Of a DNA stretch of 64,000 nucleotides, positions 19,142 to 31,787 are shown piece after piece. The DNA comes from Rhodoferax antarcticus ANT.BR. GTDB taxonomy: Bacteria > Pseudomonadota > Gammaproteobacteria > Burkholderiales > Burkholderiaceae_C. The stretch spans positions 186,001 through 250,000 of the forward strand of contig NZ_MSYM01000017.1 in assembly GCF_001938565.1 (NCBI RefSeq), given 5' to 3'. A program made the position numbers and the translations under genes. The notes under the pieces were generated by a model. The model was given only the letters and a program-made list of their open reading frames with translations. It did no database searches and was not told the DNA's origin. Each line of letters opens with the position of its first letter. The first letter of the stretch is position 1.

Positions 19142-19615
19142 ATGCCTCAAATACTACTGACCCCTGCACAGCGCAAAGTTCACCGCGCTGAAGCACACCA
19201 TCTTGACCCTGTGGTCATGATCGGTGGCGACGGCATGACTGCCGCCGTCAAAAAAGAAGCCGACGCCGCCCTGAACGCCCATGGCCTGATCAAGGTACGG
19301 GTGTTTTCCGACGACCGAACAGCCCGTGAAGCCATGTTTGCCACGCTATCCGACGAGCTAAACGCCGCACCCATCCAGCACATTGGCAAACTGCTGGTGC
19401 TCTGGCGGCCCATGCCCGAGCGCGAAAAAACCGTGGACGAGGACCGCATGCCCGGCCCCAAGGACGTGAAAGTACTCAAGTTCAGCAAGCGCGGCGGGCA
19501 GCGTCCCGAAGTAAAAACCCTGCGCGTGCTGGGCAACCAGCGCTTGACGTCGGGGGGCCAGATCAAACGCGCCAAAAAGAAACCCATCAGCATCAAAAAA
19601 CGCAATCAAAACTAA
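19142..19615 (+). CDS. yhbY: YhbY-like CRM-domain RNA-binding protein
   Basis: CRM proteins bind pre-50S particles. Residues 1-95 form the CRM domain (LTPAQRKVHRAEAHHLDPVVMIGGDGM, quoted here only in part by LTPAQRK and IGGDGM; GXXG loop present). ATG 19142 is chosen because upstream codons overlap rlmE. At 157 residues it is about 60 longer than E. coli YhbY; the extra C-terminus is Lys/Arg rich (KRAKKKPISIKKRNQ) and probably binds RNA. It is divergent from rlmE, another 50S factor. Confidence 0.85.
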   Translation: MPQILLTPAQRKVHRAEAHHLDPVVMIGGDGMTAAVKKEADAALNAHGLIKVRVFSDDRTAREAMFATLSDELNAAPIQHIGKLLVLWRPMPEREKTVDEDRMPGPKDVKVLKFSKRGGQRPEVKTLRVLGNQRLTSGGQIKRAKKKPISIKKRNQN

Positions 19616-19708
19616 TAACTTTGCGAGACAGACCAAGATTTACACGAAGTGAAGTTTGCTCTGTCCCCAACTGATTGTCAGATGTTCATCTAGCGGCGCT
19701 GACCGCCT

Positions 19709-20131
19709 CTAGGCCACTTTTGGCTGCAGCTTCCTGAACGTTAGTCCAGCGCACACCCATTGCGCAATGTAGAGCGCCATGCCAACGCTGTGCCACAGCG
19801 GTAAATTTTGCCGGGCAACGATGCGCGGTGCCACCGCAAACTCGCCCAGCAGCGCCAACAACATCCCCAAAATGATAAAAACTGTAGCTGCCTGCGCAAG
19901 CTCTACCTGGGCTAGAGGCTGATTTGACCTTGAAACCAGCAGCAGCAACAGTCCGCACGCCACCGCGATCCAGGTCTGCACAGCAAACAATTTCGCCGCC
20001 ATGTTGCCAGCGATGGCCGGGCTTGGCAGGTTGGCAAACAGCATTGGCACCACATAAAAACCCACTGTGGTCAAGCTGCCCCACCACAGGGCCGCGACCC
20101 AGACCGACAACTTGGGCAGCAGCGAACCCAC
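19709..20131 (-). CDS. DUF4149 membrane protein
   Basis: This 140-residue protein has four membrane helices, about 10-32, 44-65, 80-100 and 112-132. The N-terminal LSVWVAALWWGSLTTVGFYV, the MLFANLP motif and the C-terminal helix fit DUF4149. The function is unknown. It follows greA on the same strand with a 1-bp gap. A repeat A copy lies inside it in frame, in the loop between helices 2 and 3 (SNQPLAQVELAQAAT). Confidence 0.8.
   Translation of the reverse strand: MGSLLPKLSVWVAALWWGSLTTVGFYVVPMLFANLPSPAIAGNMAAKLFAVQTWIAVACGLLLLLVSRSNQPLAQVELAQAATVFIILGMLLALLGEFAVAPRIVARQNLPLWHSVGMALYIAQWVCAGLTFRKLQPKVA
19880..19926 (+). repeat. Dispersed repeat A inside the DUF4149 gene
   Basis: The plus strand reads TGTAGCTGCCTGCGCAAGC, then CTGGGCTAGAGGCTGATTTG. 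It is antisense to the coding strand and open in that frame. Confidence 0.6.
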
Positions 20132-20132
20132 T

Positions 20133-20609
20133 TTAGAGGTAATGGACGCTGATCACTTCCCAGCGGCGCAAACCGCCAGGGGCCTGCACCTCGGCCACAT
20201 CGCCTTGTTCCTTGCCAATCAGGGCGCGGGCAATCGGGCTATTGATGTTGACCAGGCTGAGCTTGATGTCGGCTTCATCCTCGCCGACGATCTGGTAGGT
20301 CACCTTGTCGCCGGTGTCTTCGTCTTGCAGTGCCACGGTGGCACCAAACACCACCCGTCCTTCGGCATGAAGTTCGGTCGGGTCGATGATTTGTGCGGCG
20401 GACAGCTTGCCTTCAATTTCCTGAATGCGCCCTTCCACAAACCCCTGCTTGTCCTTGGCCGCGTCGTATTCGGCGTTTTCGCTCAGGTCGCCCTGCGCAC
20501 GCGCCTCGGCAATGGCCATGATGACTGCAGGGCGCTCAAACGCTTTGAGCTGATGCAACTCTGCTTTGAGTTTGTCTGCGCCACGTTTGGTAATGGGAAG
20601 AGTCGGCAC
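20133..20609 (-). CDS. greA: Transcription elongation factor GreA
   Basis: It rescues backtracked RNA polymerase by stimulating transcript cleavage. The GTG at 20609, with GGAG about seven bases upstream, gives exactly 158 residues, the standard GreA length. The N-terminal coiled coil carries the acidic tip in the [18 protein letters not shown] segment. The frame continues 37 codons upstream through the hairpin before the gene. It follows carB, an order known in this family. Confidence 0.95.
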   Translation of the reverse strand: MPTLPITKRGADKLKAELHQLKAFERPAVIMAIAEARAQGDLSENAEYDAAKDKQGFVEGRIQEIEGKLSAAQIIDPTELHAEGRVVFGATVALQDEDTGDKVTYQIVGEDEADIKLSLVNINSPIARALIGKEQGDVAEVQAPGGLRRWEVISVHYL

Positions 20610-20645
20610 GAGAAGCTCCGTCAAATAAAGATGATCCAAAATGAA

Positions 20646-20671
20646 ACCGCCGAACGTTGCCGTTCGGCGGT
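20646..20671 (-). terminator. Hairpin between carB and greA
   Basis: A perfect 11-bp inverted repeat, ACCGCCGAACG and its complement with a 4-base loop, lies 37 bp before the greA start. It is followed on the minus strand by TTCATTTTGG, only a modest T-run, so it may be a weak terminator or attenuator. Confidence 0.6.
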
Positions 20672-20747
20672 GTTGTGGGATTATGCCGCGAAACTCGGTG
20701 CTTGCCGCTTTAAAGCGCACGTTCGCGCCCGACGGTCAAAACCGCTA

Positions 20748-24047
<3,300 letters not shown>

Positions 24048-24061
24048 TTTCAGTACCAAAT

Positions 24062-24108
24062 TGGCCTGTATCCCTTATAAATAGGGCGTCAGGCGCTATC
24101 AAAATCAA
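24062..24108 (-). repeat. Dispersed repeat A between leuE and carB
   Basis: On the minus strand it reads TGATAGCGCCTGACGCCC, then TATTTATAAGGGATACAGGCC. It fills the 57-bp gap between the two genes. Confidence 0.7.
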
Positions 24109-24785
24109 TTCAAATTCGCGGTAGCCAATTTGCCACCAAACCACAGGAACAAAGCCCCTACCCCGCCGGATAAACCGGCCGAGAGACGTTTGCGCCGCGC
24201 AAAACCCTGCGCCAGACGGGCACCCGCCAGAATCAGCGCCGACAGATACAGCGCGCTGAAAAACATCAAAATCACGCTGAGGATCAAAAACGGCAGTTCA
24301 GGGTGCGCGTAGCCGGGCTCAATGAACTGCACAAAGAACGACAGCAAAAACAAAATCGCTTTCGGGTTGAGCAGACTGATCACCAGCGCACGCTGGAAGG
24401 GGCGCCGCATCGAGGCGCGGTCCTGGCTGGCTTCCTCCGACGAACGCGGTGCCACTTGCACCTCGGCAGAGGCTGATGTGCGCCATGCCTTCCAGGCGGC
24501 GCGCAGCAGTTGCAGACCAATCCAGCCCAGGTAAGCAGCGCCTACCACCTTGACCAACATAAACATCGCCGGGTAGGTGCGCAACATGCCCGCCGCCCCC
24601 AATGCCGTGAGCATCAGCAGCACGCAGTCACCCACAAACACACCAAACGCCCCCTGAAAACCAGCCTTGACGCCGCGCGCGGTGGCCACCGACAGCACAT
24701 ACATGGAATTTGGCCCGGGCAGCAAAATGATGCCGAACGCGCCAATCACGTAGGTCCAGATGTCGGTAACACCGTAAAAACTCAC
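24105..24785 (-). CDS. leuE: LysE/RhtB-family amino-acid exporter, LeuE-like
   Basis: This 226-residue inner-membrane exporter has about six helices. The N-terminus [20 protein letters not shown] is the RhtB signature, and [14 protein letters not shown] is the second family motif. The GTG start overlaps the carA stop by 4 bases (GTGA), so translation is coupled. LeuE exports leucine and similar residues; the substrate here is by homology. Its place inside the carA-carB operon is typical of Comamonadaceae. Confidence 0.85.
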   Translation of the reverse strand: MSFYGVTDIWTYVIGAFGIILLPGPNSMYVLSVATARGVKAGFQGAFGVFVGDCVLLMLTALGAAGMLRTYPAMFMLVKVVGAAYLGWIGLQLLRAAWKAWRTSASAEVQVAPRSSEEASQDRASMRRPFQRALVISLLNPKAILFLLSFFVQFIEPGYAHPELPFLILSVILMFFSALYLSALILAGARLAQGFARRKRLSAGLSGGVGALFLWFGGKLATANLN

Positions 24786-25969
24786 GCGCGCGCTTCCATC
24801 GAGGTGATAAACCGGTCAAACAGATAACCAATGTCATGCGGACCAGGCGAAGCTTCCGGGTGGCCCTGGAAGCAAAATGCGGGCTTGTCGGTGCGCGCCA
24901 GGCCTTGCAGGGTGCCGTCAAACAGGCTCACATGGGTGGCACGCAGATTGGCGGGCAGCGTGGTTTCATCCACTGCAAAACCATGGTTCTGGCTGGTGAT
25001 GCTGACGCGACCCGTATCAAGGTCTTTGACCGGATGGTTGGCACCGTGGTGGCCAAACTTCATCTTGAAGGTTTTGGCACCGGACGCCAACGCCATGATC
25101 TGGTGACCCAAGCAGATGCCAAAGGTGGGGATACCAGACTCCAGGAGTTCTGCCACAGCCGAAATCGCGTAGTCACAAGGCTGCGGATCGCCGGGGCCGT
25201 TGCTAAGGAAAATGCCGTCAGGCTGGTATTTGAGAACCTCAGCGGCAGAGGTTTGTGCCGGCACCACCGTCACCCGGCAGCCGCGCTGGGCCAGCATACG
25301 CAAGATGTTTTTCTTGATGCCAAAGTCATAGGCCACCACCGAGAAACGCGGCTGGACCAAGTCGCCATAACCGGGGCCACCGTCAAGTGCCGGATTGAAC
25401 AGTTCCCATTCGGTCTCTGTCCAGACGTAAGGCGTGGTGCAGGACACCACTTTGGCCAGATCAGTGCCCGCCATGCTGGGCGATGCTTTGGCCAATGCCA
25501 CCGCCTTCTCAATCACGGAAGGTGTGACCTTCTCGCCATCTGCCAGAGCCAAAATGCAGCCGTTCTGGTTGCCTTGGGTGCGCAGCTGGCGGGTCAACTG
25601 GCGGGTGTCGATGTTGGCAATGGCCACCGTGCCTTCGGCCACCAGGTACTCGCTGAGCGTCTGGGTGGCGCGAAAGTTGGAGGCCAGCAACGGCAAATCT
25701 TTGATGACCAGCCCCGCCGCCTGAATCTTGACAGATTCAACGTCTTGCGGGTTGACACCGTAGTTACCGATGTGCGGGTACGTGAGGGTGACAATTTGCT
25801 GGCAGTAGCTGGGGTCGGTCAGGATTTCCTGGTAGCCGGTCATGGCGGTGTTGAAGACCACCTCTCCCACCGTGGCGCCAACAGCACCAATGGAATGACC
25901 GATGTAGACCGTGCCGTCTGCGAGCGCCAAAATGGCGGGTGGGGTGTTTCCCTTGAGAGACAAAAGCAC
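24782..25969 (-). CDS. carA: Carbamoyl-phosphate synthase, small (glutaminase) subunit
   Basis: It releases ammonia from glutamine for CarB. The 395-residue protein has the triad C286 (GICLGHQ), H370 and E372 ([11 protein letters not shown]). GTG 25969 is chosen because GGAG lies six bases upstream and the product begins [19 protein letters not shown], the standard start. An in-frame ATG at 26002 would add 11 residues. The end overlaps leuE by 4 bases. Confidence 0.96.
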   Translation of the reverse strand: MLLSLKGNTPPAILALADGTVYIGHSIGAVGATVGEVVFNTAMTGYQEILTDPSYCQQIVTLTYPHIGNYGVNPQDVESVKIQAAGLVIKDLPLLASNFRATQTLSEYLVAEGTVAIANIDTRQLTRQLRTQGNQNGCILALADGEKVTPSVIEKAVALAKASPSMAGTDLAKVVSCTTPYVWTETEWELFNPALDGGPGYGDLVQPRFSVVAYDFGIKKNILRMLAQRGCRVTVVPAQTSAAEVLKYQPDGIFLSNGPGDPQPCDYAISAVAELLESGIPTFGICLGHQIMALASGAKTFKMKFGHHGANHPVKDLDTGRVSITSQNHGFAVDETTLPANLRATHVSLFDGTLQGLARTDKPAFCFQGHPEASPGPHDIGYLFDRFITSMEARA

Positions 25970-26009
25970 TGGGTTCTCCGAAATAGTTGCGGGTACGCCC
26001 ATGCACACT

Positions 26010-26025
26010 CAGGAGTGGCCTCCTG
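26010..26025 (-). other. Hairpin in the carA leader
   Basis: CAGGAG and CTCCTG form a 6-bp stem with a 4-base loop about 40 nt before the carA start, within a leader of about 115 nt. It might sequester a Shine-Dalgarno-like GGAG. No known riboswitch pattern is seen. Confidence 0.4.
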
Positions 26026-26089
26026 GCTTGCTTTTTGTGTGGGGATGGGGCTTGTGCGCAGAGCGTACGCGGATGCAAAAAAGCTCTAA

Positions 26090-26095
26090 ATTATA
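26090..26095 (-). promoter_or_regulatory. Probable -10 box of the car operon
   Basis: A perfect TATAAT lies on the minus strand, about 120 bp before the carA start. No good -35 box is seen at 16-18 bp spacing, so the site may need an activator or be wrongly assigned. Confidence 0.45.
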
Positions 26096-26154
26096 GCCGA
26101 CACACCTCGTTTTGAGACGACTTTTGAACCGCCTAGTCCGCATTCACTTAGGGT

Positions 26155-26958
26155 TTACCCGAGGTTTATCGTGGCGCTGGCGTGCAGGCAAATGGCCGCG
26201 GCGGTGGCCACATTCAAAGACTCTTCACCACCCGGCTGGGCGATGCGCACATGGTACGCTGCACGCGCCTGCAGCGCCGCACAAACACCCTGCCCTTCAT
26301 GCCCCAGCGCCCAGACACAGGGCATGGGTAGCTCTCTTTTTTGAAGCATCTGGTGCAAAAAACTGCCTTGGTGTGAGCTGGTTACAAGCAGCGGCAAAGA
26401 GAGTGGTTCCAGCACCGCCAGGTCTGCGCCCTCCAGTAGTTGCAGGCCCCAGTGCGCGCCCATGCCAGCGCGCAAAACTTTCGGGCTCCAAAGCGCCGCC
26501 GTGCCTTTGAGGGCAATCACCTGTTTGAAACCAAACGCCGAGGCGCTGCGCAAAATGGCGCCTACATTGCCAGCGTCCTGCACCCGGTCCAGGATCACGC
26601 TGGCAACGTCTGCCTGCACCGGGGTGTTGGGCGGCAGATCAAACACAAACCCCATACGTGCGGGTGATTCCAGGGTACTGATGGTGTCAAACAGCATATC
26701 TGAAAGTACTATGTTTTTTGTAGCTAGTTGCGCATATTCTGTATGGGCTAGAGGCTTGGACTTGGGGTTCTGCCAAAAAGACTCTGAAAAAATACCCAGT
26801 GCTGGATGCACACCACGCAGCACCGCAGCGCGTACCAGATGGTCGCCCTCGGTCCAGAAGCGACCTTGCTTGCGGTAGTCAGTGCTGCCGTGGGCCAGGC
26901 GTTTGAGCTCCTTGAGCAAGGGGTTGTCGCGCGAGGTAATGAGCAGCGGGGTTGTCAT
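26155..26958 (-). CDS. TrmH/SpoU-family RNA 2'-O-methyltransferase
   Basis: This 267-residue SPOUT enzyme has a substrate-binding N-terminal domain (TSRDNPLLKELKRLA start) and a C-terminal trefoil-knot domain with NVGAILRSASAFG, GHEGQG and EESLNVATAAAI. These three motifs bind SAM and form the knot. The RNA target could be 23S rRNA (RlmB-like) or other. ATG 26958 starts 8 bp after rnhB ends; the open frame upstream is shadow. A repeat A copy lies within the gene, around residues 66-82. Confidence 0.85.
   Translation of the reverse strand: MTTPLLITSRDNPLLKELKRLAHGSTDYRKQGRFWTEGDHLVRAAVLRGVHPALGIFSESFWQNPKSKPLAHTEYAQLATKNIVLSDMLFDTISTLESPARMGFVFDLPPNTPVQADVASVILDRVQDAGNVGAILRSASAFGFKQVIALKGTAALWSPKVLRAGMGAHWGLQLLEGADLAVLEPLSLPLLVTSSHQGSFLHQMLQKRELPMPCVWALGHEGQGVCAALQARAAYHVRIAQPGGEESLNVATAAAICLHASATINLG
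26711..26762 (+). repeat. Dispersed repeat A inside the TrmH-family gene
   Basis: The plus strand reads TTGTAGCTAGTTGCGCATA, then CTGTATGGGCTAGAGGCTTG. It is antisense and in frame, encoding KPLAHTEYAQLATKN, between the two domains. Confidence 0.65.
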
Positions 26959-26965
26959 GCGGCGC

Positions 26966-27727
26966 TCACAGCAAGGCAAGTGGGGGCGGGTTTTTAACAC
27001 ACGCAACGGTCGTCGAACCAGACACAACCTGCAGGTCGGCAGCGCCAAGAGCAGATGCCAGTGCGGCGCGCACTGGCGCAAAGGTCTTGCGGTGCAAGGG
27101 GCTAGCCCCTGCAGACTGCAAAGCCGCCAGATGCTGCGCTGTGCCATAGCCCTTGTGCTGTGCAAAACCGTAGGCCGGGTAAGCGGTCGCCACCTCATCA
27201 CACCAGCGGTCGCGCGACACCTTGGCCAAGATGGACGCGGCTGAAATTGCCGCAATCAGCGCGTCGCCCTTGACGATGGCCTGCGCGCGCATGGGCAGCA
27301 CCGGCAGACGGTTGCCGTCGACCAGCACCAGCTTGGGTGCCAGGCGCAACCCTTCCACGGCGCGGCGCATGGCCAGCAGCGTGGCTTGCAGAATGTTGAG
27401 CTGGTCAATCTCCTCCACGCTCGCCTGGGCCACCGCAAAACACAGGGCTTTGGCACGAATTTCGTCAAACAGGCGCTCACGTTTAAGAGCGGAGAGTTGT
27501 TTGGAATCCGCCAAACCCGCAATCGGGTGCAGGTCGTCCAGAATCACCGCTGCGGCCATCACCGGCCCGGCCAGCGGACCACGACCCGCCTCGTCCACCC
27601 CAGCAACCAAGCCATTGACACCCCATTGCAGGGCTACCTGCTGCATGCTGGCTTGCCTGGCGCGCCGCGCTTTCACGGATTTGCCCAGCGCACGCGGCTT
27701 AAGCTTGGAGGACGGTAGCGATGGCAT
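26966..27727 (-). CDS. rnhB: Ribonuclease HII
   Basis: It cleaves RNA in RNA-DNA hybrids and single ribonucleotides in DNA. The [11 protein letters not shown] signature is at 45-55 (D45, E46), and later acidic residues lie in VDGNR and [10 protein letters not shown]. From ATG 27727 the product has 253 residues and overlaps the end of lpxB by 29 bp. ATG 27646 is an alternative and gives 226 residues. Order lpxA-lpxB-rnhB is as in E. coli. Confidence 0.92.
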   Translation of the reverse strand: MPSLPSSKLKPRALGKSVKARRARQASMQQVALQWGVNGLVAGVDEAGRGPLAGPVMAAAVILDDLHPIAGLADSKQLSALKRERLFDEIRAKALCFAVAQASVEEIDQLNILQATLLAMRRAVEGLRLAPKLVLVDGNRLPVLPMRAQAIVKGDALIAAISAASILAKVSRDRWCDEVATAYPAYGFAQHKGYGTAQHLAALQSAGASPLHRKTFAPVRAALASALGAADLQVVSGSTTVACVKNPPPLALL

Positions 27728-28865
27728 GGGCGGCAAGGGTCGGGGTGTCGCGCTGCAACTCGGCGTGCAGCGCGGTAAAACGTTGTTCAAGCCGCTGTAT
27801 TTTCGCAGGGTCTTGGGCAGATGCATCCAGCCAGGCCAACACTTCTTTAGCCAGCGCCTGCGGTGTGGCGGCATCCTGCAACAGTTCGGGTACCACAAAG
27901 TCGCGGCACAAGATGTTGGGCAGGCCCACCCAGGGCTGCAGCTTCTTGCGCCGCATGATTTGCCACGACATGGCGCTCATGCGGTAGGCAATCACCATCG
28001 GCCGCTTGAACAGCGCCGCCTCCAACGTGGCGGTGCCGCTGGCGATGAGCGTGACATCGCACGCGCCCAGCACGGTGTGCGACTGCCCTTGCACCACGCG
28101 CAAGGCAGCGCCCACGCCACTGGCAGCGGCTGCCGCCTCAATGCGCGGGCGTAGCGCCGGTATGGCAGGAACTATGAATTGAATAGCTGGTCGCGCTTGT
28201 CCTATAAGGGCTGCGGCCTGAAATAACACATCAACCAGATGCCTCACTTCAGACTCACGACTGCCGGGCAGGATCGCCACCACCGGGTCATCTGGCCGCA
28301 ATCCCAGCTTGGCACGCGCCTGCGCCCGGTCTGGCTGCATCGGAATCACATTGGCCAGCGGATGCCCCACATAGGTGGCGGCAATGCCATGCTGCGCGAG
28401 CAGCTCAGGCTCAAACGGAAAGATGCACAACACATGGTCAACGCTGCGCTTGATTTTCTCCAGCCGCTCGGGCCGCCAAGCCCAGACGGATGGGCAAACA
28501 AAATGAACAGTCTTGATGCCCTGCGCTTTGAGAGCCGCTTCCAGATCAAGATTGAAATCCGGTGCATCCACGCCAATGAACACGTCGGGCTTGTACGCCA
28601 GCAAGCGGTTTTTCAGCTGGGTGCGTATGCCAACGATCTCACGGTAACGGCGCAGCACCTCCCAGCCAAAACCGTGCACCGACAACTTGTCGTGCGGCCA
28701 CCAGGCCTGAAAGCCGCGCTTGGCCATTTGCGGGCCGCCAATGCCCACACTGTGCAGCTCGGGCCAACGGGTACGCATGCCGTCAAGCAGCAAACCCGCC
28801 AGCAGATCGCCAGAGGTTTCACCTGCGACCAGTGCCGCGTTGAGCACTTTCTCAGCTTTCAACAT
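27699..28865 (-). CDS. lpxB: Lipid-A-disaccharide synthase
   Basis: This glycosyltransferase joins lipid X to UDP-diacylglucosamine to make the lipid A disaccharide. The 388-residue protein contains the [13 protein letters not shown] start, [22 protein letters not shown] and [12 protein letters not shown] 28865 is chosen; the frame continues upstream into a stem-loop element. An in-frame repeat A copy encodes part of the interdomain region near residues 214-232 ([14 protein letters not shown]). Confidence 0.96.
   Translation of the reverse strand: MLKAEKVLNAALVAGETSGDLLAGLLLDGMRTRWPELHSVGIGGPQMAKRGFQAWWPHDKLSVHGFGWEVLRRYREIVGIRTQLKNRLLAYKPDVFIGVDAPDFNLDLEAALKAQGIKTVHFVCPSVWAWRPERLEKIKRSVDHVLCIFPFEPELLAQHGIAATYVGHPLANVIPMQPDRAQARAKLGLRPDDPVVAILPGSRESEVRHLVDVLFQAAALIGQARPAIQFIVPAIPALRPRIEAAAAASGVGAALRVVQGQSHTVLGACDVTLIASGTATLEAALFKRPMVIAYRMSAMSWQIMRRKKLQPWVGLPNILCRDFVVPELLQDAATPQALAKEVLAWLDASAQDPAKIQRLEQRFTALHAELQRDTPTLAAHAIATVLQA
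28171..28226 (+). repeat. Dispersed repeat A inside lpxB
   Basis: The plus strand reads AATTGAATAGCTGGTCGCGC, then CCTATAAGGGCTGCGGCC. It is antisense to lpxB and keeps the frame open. Confidence 0.65.
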
Positions 28866-28875
28866 GCGTCTAGCG

Positions 28876-28945
28876 AGGTAGGGACTCTGGGCGGCTGACG
28901 ATTTCTGGTACCCCAGTATGAGCAAGCCGCCCAGAGTCCCTGCCT
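28876..28945 (+). repeat. Conserved-loop, variable-stem hairpin, copy 1
   Basis: Arms at 28876-28895 and 28926-28945 are complementary over 20 bases with one mismatch. The 30-base interior (28896-28925) contains TTTCTGGTACCCCAGTATG, shared with the copies at 59376-59436 and 59586-59655, while the outer stem sequence is different in each. It fills most of the 129-bp lpxA-lpxB spacer. Confidence 0.85.
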
Positions 28946-28994
28946 TGCAGGTTCAGAGCGCAAACGCCTGGATCGGCAAAACACGCCAACAACC

Positions 28995-29789
28995 TCACCG
29001 AACAATGCCACGCTGCGGCGATGTCTGCTGCAGGAATGAGAGCATCATCTGCACGTCTGGTATGGACTCAGGGTGGTTTTCGCTTAAACCGGCAATGCGC
29101 TCCATAGCCACCTGTAACGTCAGGTCATCCCGGTACAGCGCCTTGTGCATGGCCTTCACGGCCGCGATTCGCTCCGGCGAAAACCCCCGGCGGCGCAGAC
29201 CCTCAAAATTCATCGAGCGTGCCGCAGCGGGCTGCCCTTGGCACATGACAAACGGTGGCAAGTCGGCAAAAAGCAGCGTACACATGGCGGTCATGCTGTG
29301 CGCACCAATGCGCACAAACTGGTGCACCACGGTAAAGCCGCCAAAAATGGCCCAATCGCCCACATGCACGTGGCCTGCAAGCTGGGTGTTGTTGGCAAAA
29401 ATCGTGTTGTTGCCGACCTGGCAGTCATGCGCCAGATGCACATAAGCCATCAACCAGTTGTCGTCACCGACACGGGTCACGCCCACATCACCGGGCGAGC
29501 CGATGTTGAAGGTACAAAACTCGCGGATGGTGTTGCGGTTGCCAATGACCAGCTCACACGGCTCGCCGGCGTATTTTTTATCTTGCGGAATCGCCCCGAG
29601 TGAGGCGAACTGGAAGATGCGGTTGTCGCAGCCGATGGTGGTGTGGCCTTCAATGACCACATGCGGGCCCACGGTGGTTGCGGCACCAACCTTGACGTTT
29701 GGCCCAATAACGCTATAGGGCCCGACACTGACTGAGCTGTCTAACTCGGCCTGCGGGTCAACGATGGCGGTGGCGTGGATGGCAGTCAC
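28995..29789 (-). CDS. lpxA: UDP-N-acetylglucosamine acyltransferase
   Basis: First step of lipid A synthesis: transfer of a hydroxyacyl chain from ACP to UDP-GlcNAc. The 264-residue protein has a left-handed beta-helix of hexapeptide repeats in its first 190 residues and the catalytic histidine H121 in VHLAHDC. It starts 10 bp after fabZ ends. Confidence 0.97.
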   Translation of the reverse strand: MTAIHATAIVDPQAELDSSVSVGPYSVIGPNVKVGAATTVGPHVVIEGHTTIGCDNRIFQFASLGAIPQDKKYAGEPCELVIGNRNTIREFCTFNIGSPGDVGVTRVGDDNWLMAYVHLAHDCQVGNNTIFANNTQLAGHVHVGDWAIFGGFTVVHQFVRIGAHSMTAMCTLLFADLPPFVMCQGQPAAARSMNFEGLRRRGFSPERIAAVKAMHKALYRDDLTLQVAMERIAGLSENHPESIPDVQMMLSFLQQTSPQRGIVR

Positions 29790-29799
29790 GGTGCTGCCC

Positions 29800-30237
29800 T
29801 CAGGTGATTTTGCGCATGGCGCAGGTCAGTTCGGCCTCGACGGCAATGTTGCCATCGACATCCGCACGCGCCTTGAATTTGAAAATGCCTGCTTTCATAC
29901 GCAGCAGCTCCACATGCAAGATGAGCTGGTCGCCCGGCTCCACCGGCTGCTTGAAGCGCGCGTTGTCGATACCAGCAAAGTAATACACCATGTCATCGGT
30001 GGGCGAGGTATCCAGCGCATCAAACGCCAGCAACGCCGCCGCTTGCGCCAGTGCCTCCAACATCAATACGCCGGGCATGACCGGGCGGTTCGGGAAGTGG
30101 CCGCCAAAAAACGGCTCGTTGATGGTGACATTTTTCAGCGCGCGGATGGATTTGCCCTTGTCAATTTCCAGCACCCGGTCCACCAGCAAAAACGGGTAAC
30201 GGTGTGGCAGCTGCTTGAGAATTTGGTGGATGTCCAT
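29800..30237 (-). CDS. fabZ: 3-hydroxyacyl-[ACP] dehydratase
   Basis: It dehydrates hydroxyacyl-ACP in fatty-acid synthesis, competing with LpxA for the shared hydroxymyristoyl-ACP. The 145-residue hotdog-fold protein has catalytic H47 ([12 protein letters not shown]) and E61. ATG 30237 is used; the longer upstream frame overlaps lpxD. Confidence 0.97.
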   Translation of the reverse strand: MDIHQILKQLPHRYPFLLVDRVLEIDKGKSIRALKNVTINEPFFGGHFPNRPVMPGVLMLEALAQAAALLAFDALDTSPTDDMVYYFAGIDNARFKQPVEPGDQLILHVELLRMKAGIFKFKARADVDGNIAVEAELTCAMRKIT

Positions 30238-30253
30238 GGATCTGACCTTTTTT

Positions 30254-31252
30254 TTAATTTGAAGAAGGGTTGACGGTAAGCAGCTTGACCTGAGCCTCAA
30301 GCGCGCGGATACGCTCGCGCAGGCTGGCCAGCCGCTTGACGGAGGCAGCATTTTTTTCCCATGCCGCGTTTTCATCAATCGGGAACAGACCGGTGTAATG
30401 CCCGGGCTTGAGGATGGAGCGTGTGGCGACCGATGCGGCCGAGATATTGACACCGTCGGCCAGCGTCAAATGCCCAAGCACCACCGCGCCACCGCCCACC
30501 GTGCAATGCGCGCCAATGTGGGCACTGCCTGCCACACCAGCGCAGCCCGCCATCGCGGTGTGGGCGCCGACAAACACGTTGTGTCCAATCTGGATCAGGT
30601 TGTCGAGCTTGACGCCATCTTCAATGACCGTGTCAGCAAGTGCTCCCCGGTCAATGCAGGTATTGGCACCAATTTCGACATCATTGCCGATGCGCACGCT
30701 GCCTAGCTGCTCAATCTTCACCCAGGTGCCGTTGTCAGGCGCAAAGCCGAAGCCATCGGCGCCAATCACCACGCCGGGGTGTAGCAGGCAGCGTTCGCCT
30801 ACGCTGCAGTTTTCACTGACCGTGACGCGGGATTTAAGGACCGTATCGGCGCCAATGCTGGACCCCGCCTCCACCACGCACAGCGCACCAATCCGGGCGC
30901 TGGGATGCACGCTGGCCAGAGGGTCAATCACCGCAGACGGGTGGATCAGCGTGGTGTCACTATCGCCAAGATGCTGCTTCCAGAGCTGGGTTGCCCGGGC
31001 AAAGTAAAGATACGGGTTGTCAGCAACAATGCAGTCACCACGCGCATTTGCCGCCGCCTGCATTTGCGGGCTAACGATGACACAGCCCGCCTGCGAGCTG
31101 GCCAGCTGTTGCTGGTATTTCGGGTGGCTAAGAAAGCTTAAGTTGTGTGGCTGTGCGCTTTCCAGAGAAGCCAGGCCTTCAATCAGCCGCTCAGGATCAC
31201 CAAAAAGCTCACCTCCCAGCGCTGCAACGAAGGAGCCGACGCGCAACACCAC
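30254..31252 (-). CDS. lpxD: UDP-3-O-acylglucosamine N-acyltransferase
   Basis: Third step of lipid A synthesis. The 332-residue protein has an N-terminal uridine-binding domain (to about 100), a hexapeptide beta-helix with the [13 protein letters not shown] active-site region, and a C-terminal helix ([16 protein letters not shown]). The start appears to be GTG 31252. It lies between ompH and fabZ as in E. coli. Confidence 0.95.
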   Translation of the reverse strand: MVLRVGSFVAALGGELFGDPERLIEGLASLESAQPHNLSFLSHPKYQQQLASSQAGCVIVSPQMQAAANARGDCIVADNPYLYFARATQLWKQHLGDSDTTLIHPSAVIDPLASVHPSARIGALCVVEAGSSIGADTVLKSRVTVSENCSVGERCLLHPGVVIGADGFGFAPDNGTWVKIEQLGSVRIGNDVEIGANTCIDRGALADTVIEDGVKLDNLIQIGHNVFVGAHTAMAGCAGVAGSAHIGAHCTVGGGAVVLGHLTLADGVNISAASVATRSILKPGHYTGLFPIDENAAWEKNAASVKRLASLRERIRALEAQVKLLTVNPSSN

Positions 31253-31274
31253 CCGCTACCAAGCTCTCGGTGAA

Positions 31275-31787
31275 TTATTTACCAGCAGGCACGTTCAGTG
31301 CCTTGATGACCTTGTCGGTCATGTCGTGCTTGGGGTTCACATACACGGCATCCTGAAAAATGATGTCGTAGTTTTCTGCCACGGCAATGTCCTTGATGGC
31401 CTTGTTGGCGCGTAGGATGACTTGCTGCAGTTCTTCGTTCTTGCGGGCGTTCAGGTCTTCCTGAAACTCGCGGCGCTTGCGCTGAAACTCGCGGTCTTGG
31501 TCCAGCAACTGCTTCTGGCGGGTGACGCGTTGGGCCTCGGGCAAGGTCGGCGCCTCACGCTCAAACTTGTCGGCCGCAGACTTGATGCCCGCACCCATGT
31601 CGGTCAGGTCTTTTTCACGCTTGGAAAATTCCTGCTCCAGTTTGGTCTGGGCCGCCTTGGCAGCGGCGGCTTCCTTGAGCACACGGTCGGTGCTAACAAA
31701 ACCGATCTTGACTTCCTGGGCCTGGACCGACATCCAGCAGAAACCGGCTACCAACACGATAGCCAAACGACGTAGATAGTGATTCAT
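31275..31787 (-). CDS. ompH: Periplasmic chaperone OmpH/Skp
   Basis: It holds unfolded outer-membrane proteins on the way to the BAM complex. The 170-residue precursor has a signal peptide with probable cleavage after VQA (residue 23), then KIGFVSTDRVLKEA and a long charged coiled coil (about 45-130) forming the tentacles. Its ATG overlaps the bamA stop (TAATG), so translation is coupled. Confidence 0.95.
   Translation of the reverse strand: MNHYLRRLAIVLVAGFCWMSVQAQEVKIGFVSTDRVLKEAAAAKAAQTKLEQEFSKREKDLTDMGAGIKSAADKFEREAPTLPEAQRVTRQKQLLDQDREFQRKRREFQEDLNARKNEELQQVILRANKAIKDIAVAENYDIIFQDAVYVNPKHDMTDKVIKALNVPAGK

Noticed and set aside
24836-26089. 417-codon open frame antisense to carA
   Set aside because: It is a mirror frame of a highly conserved gene and has no domain or ribosome-binding site.
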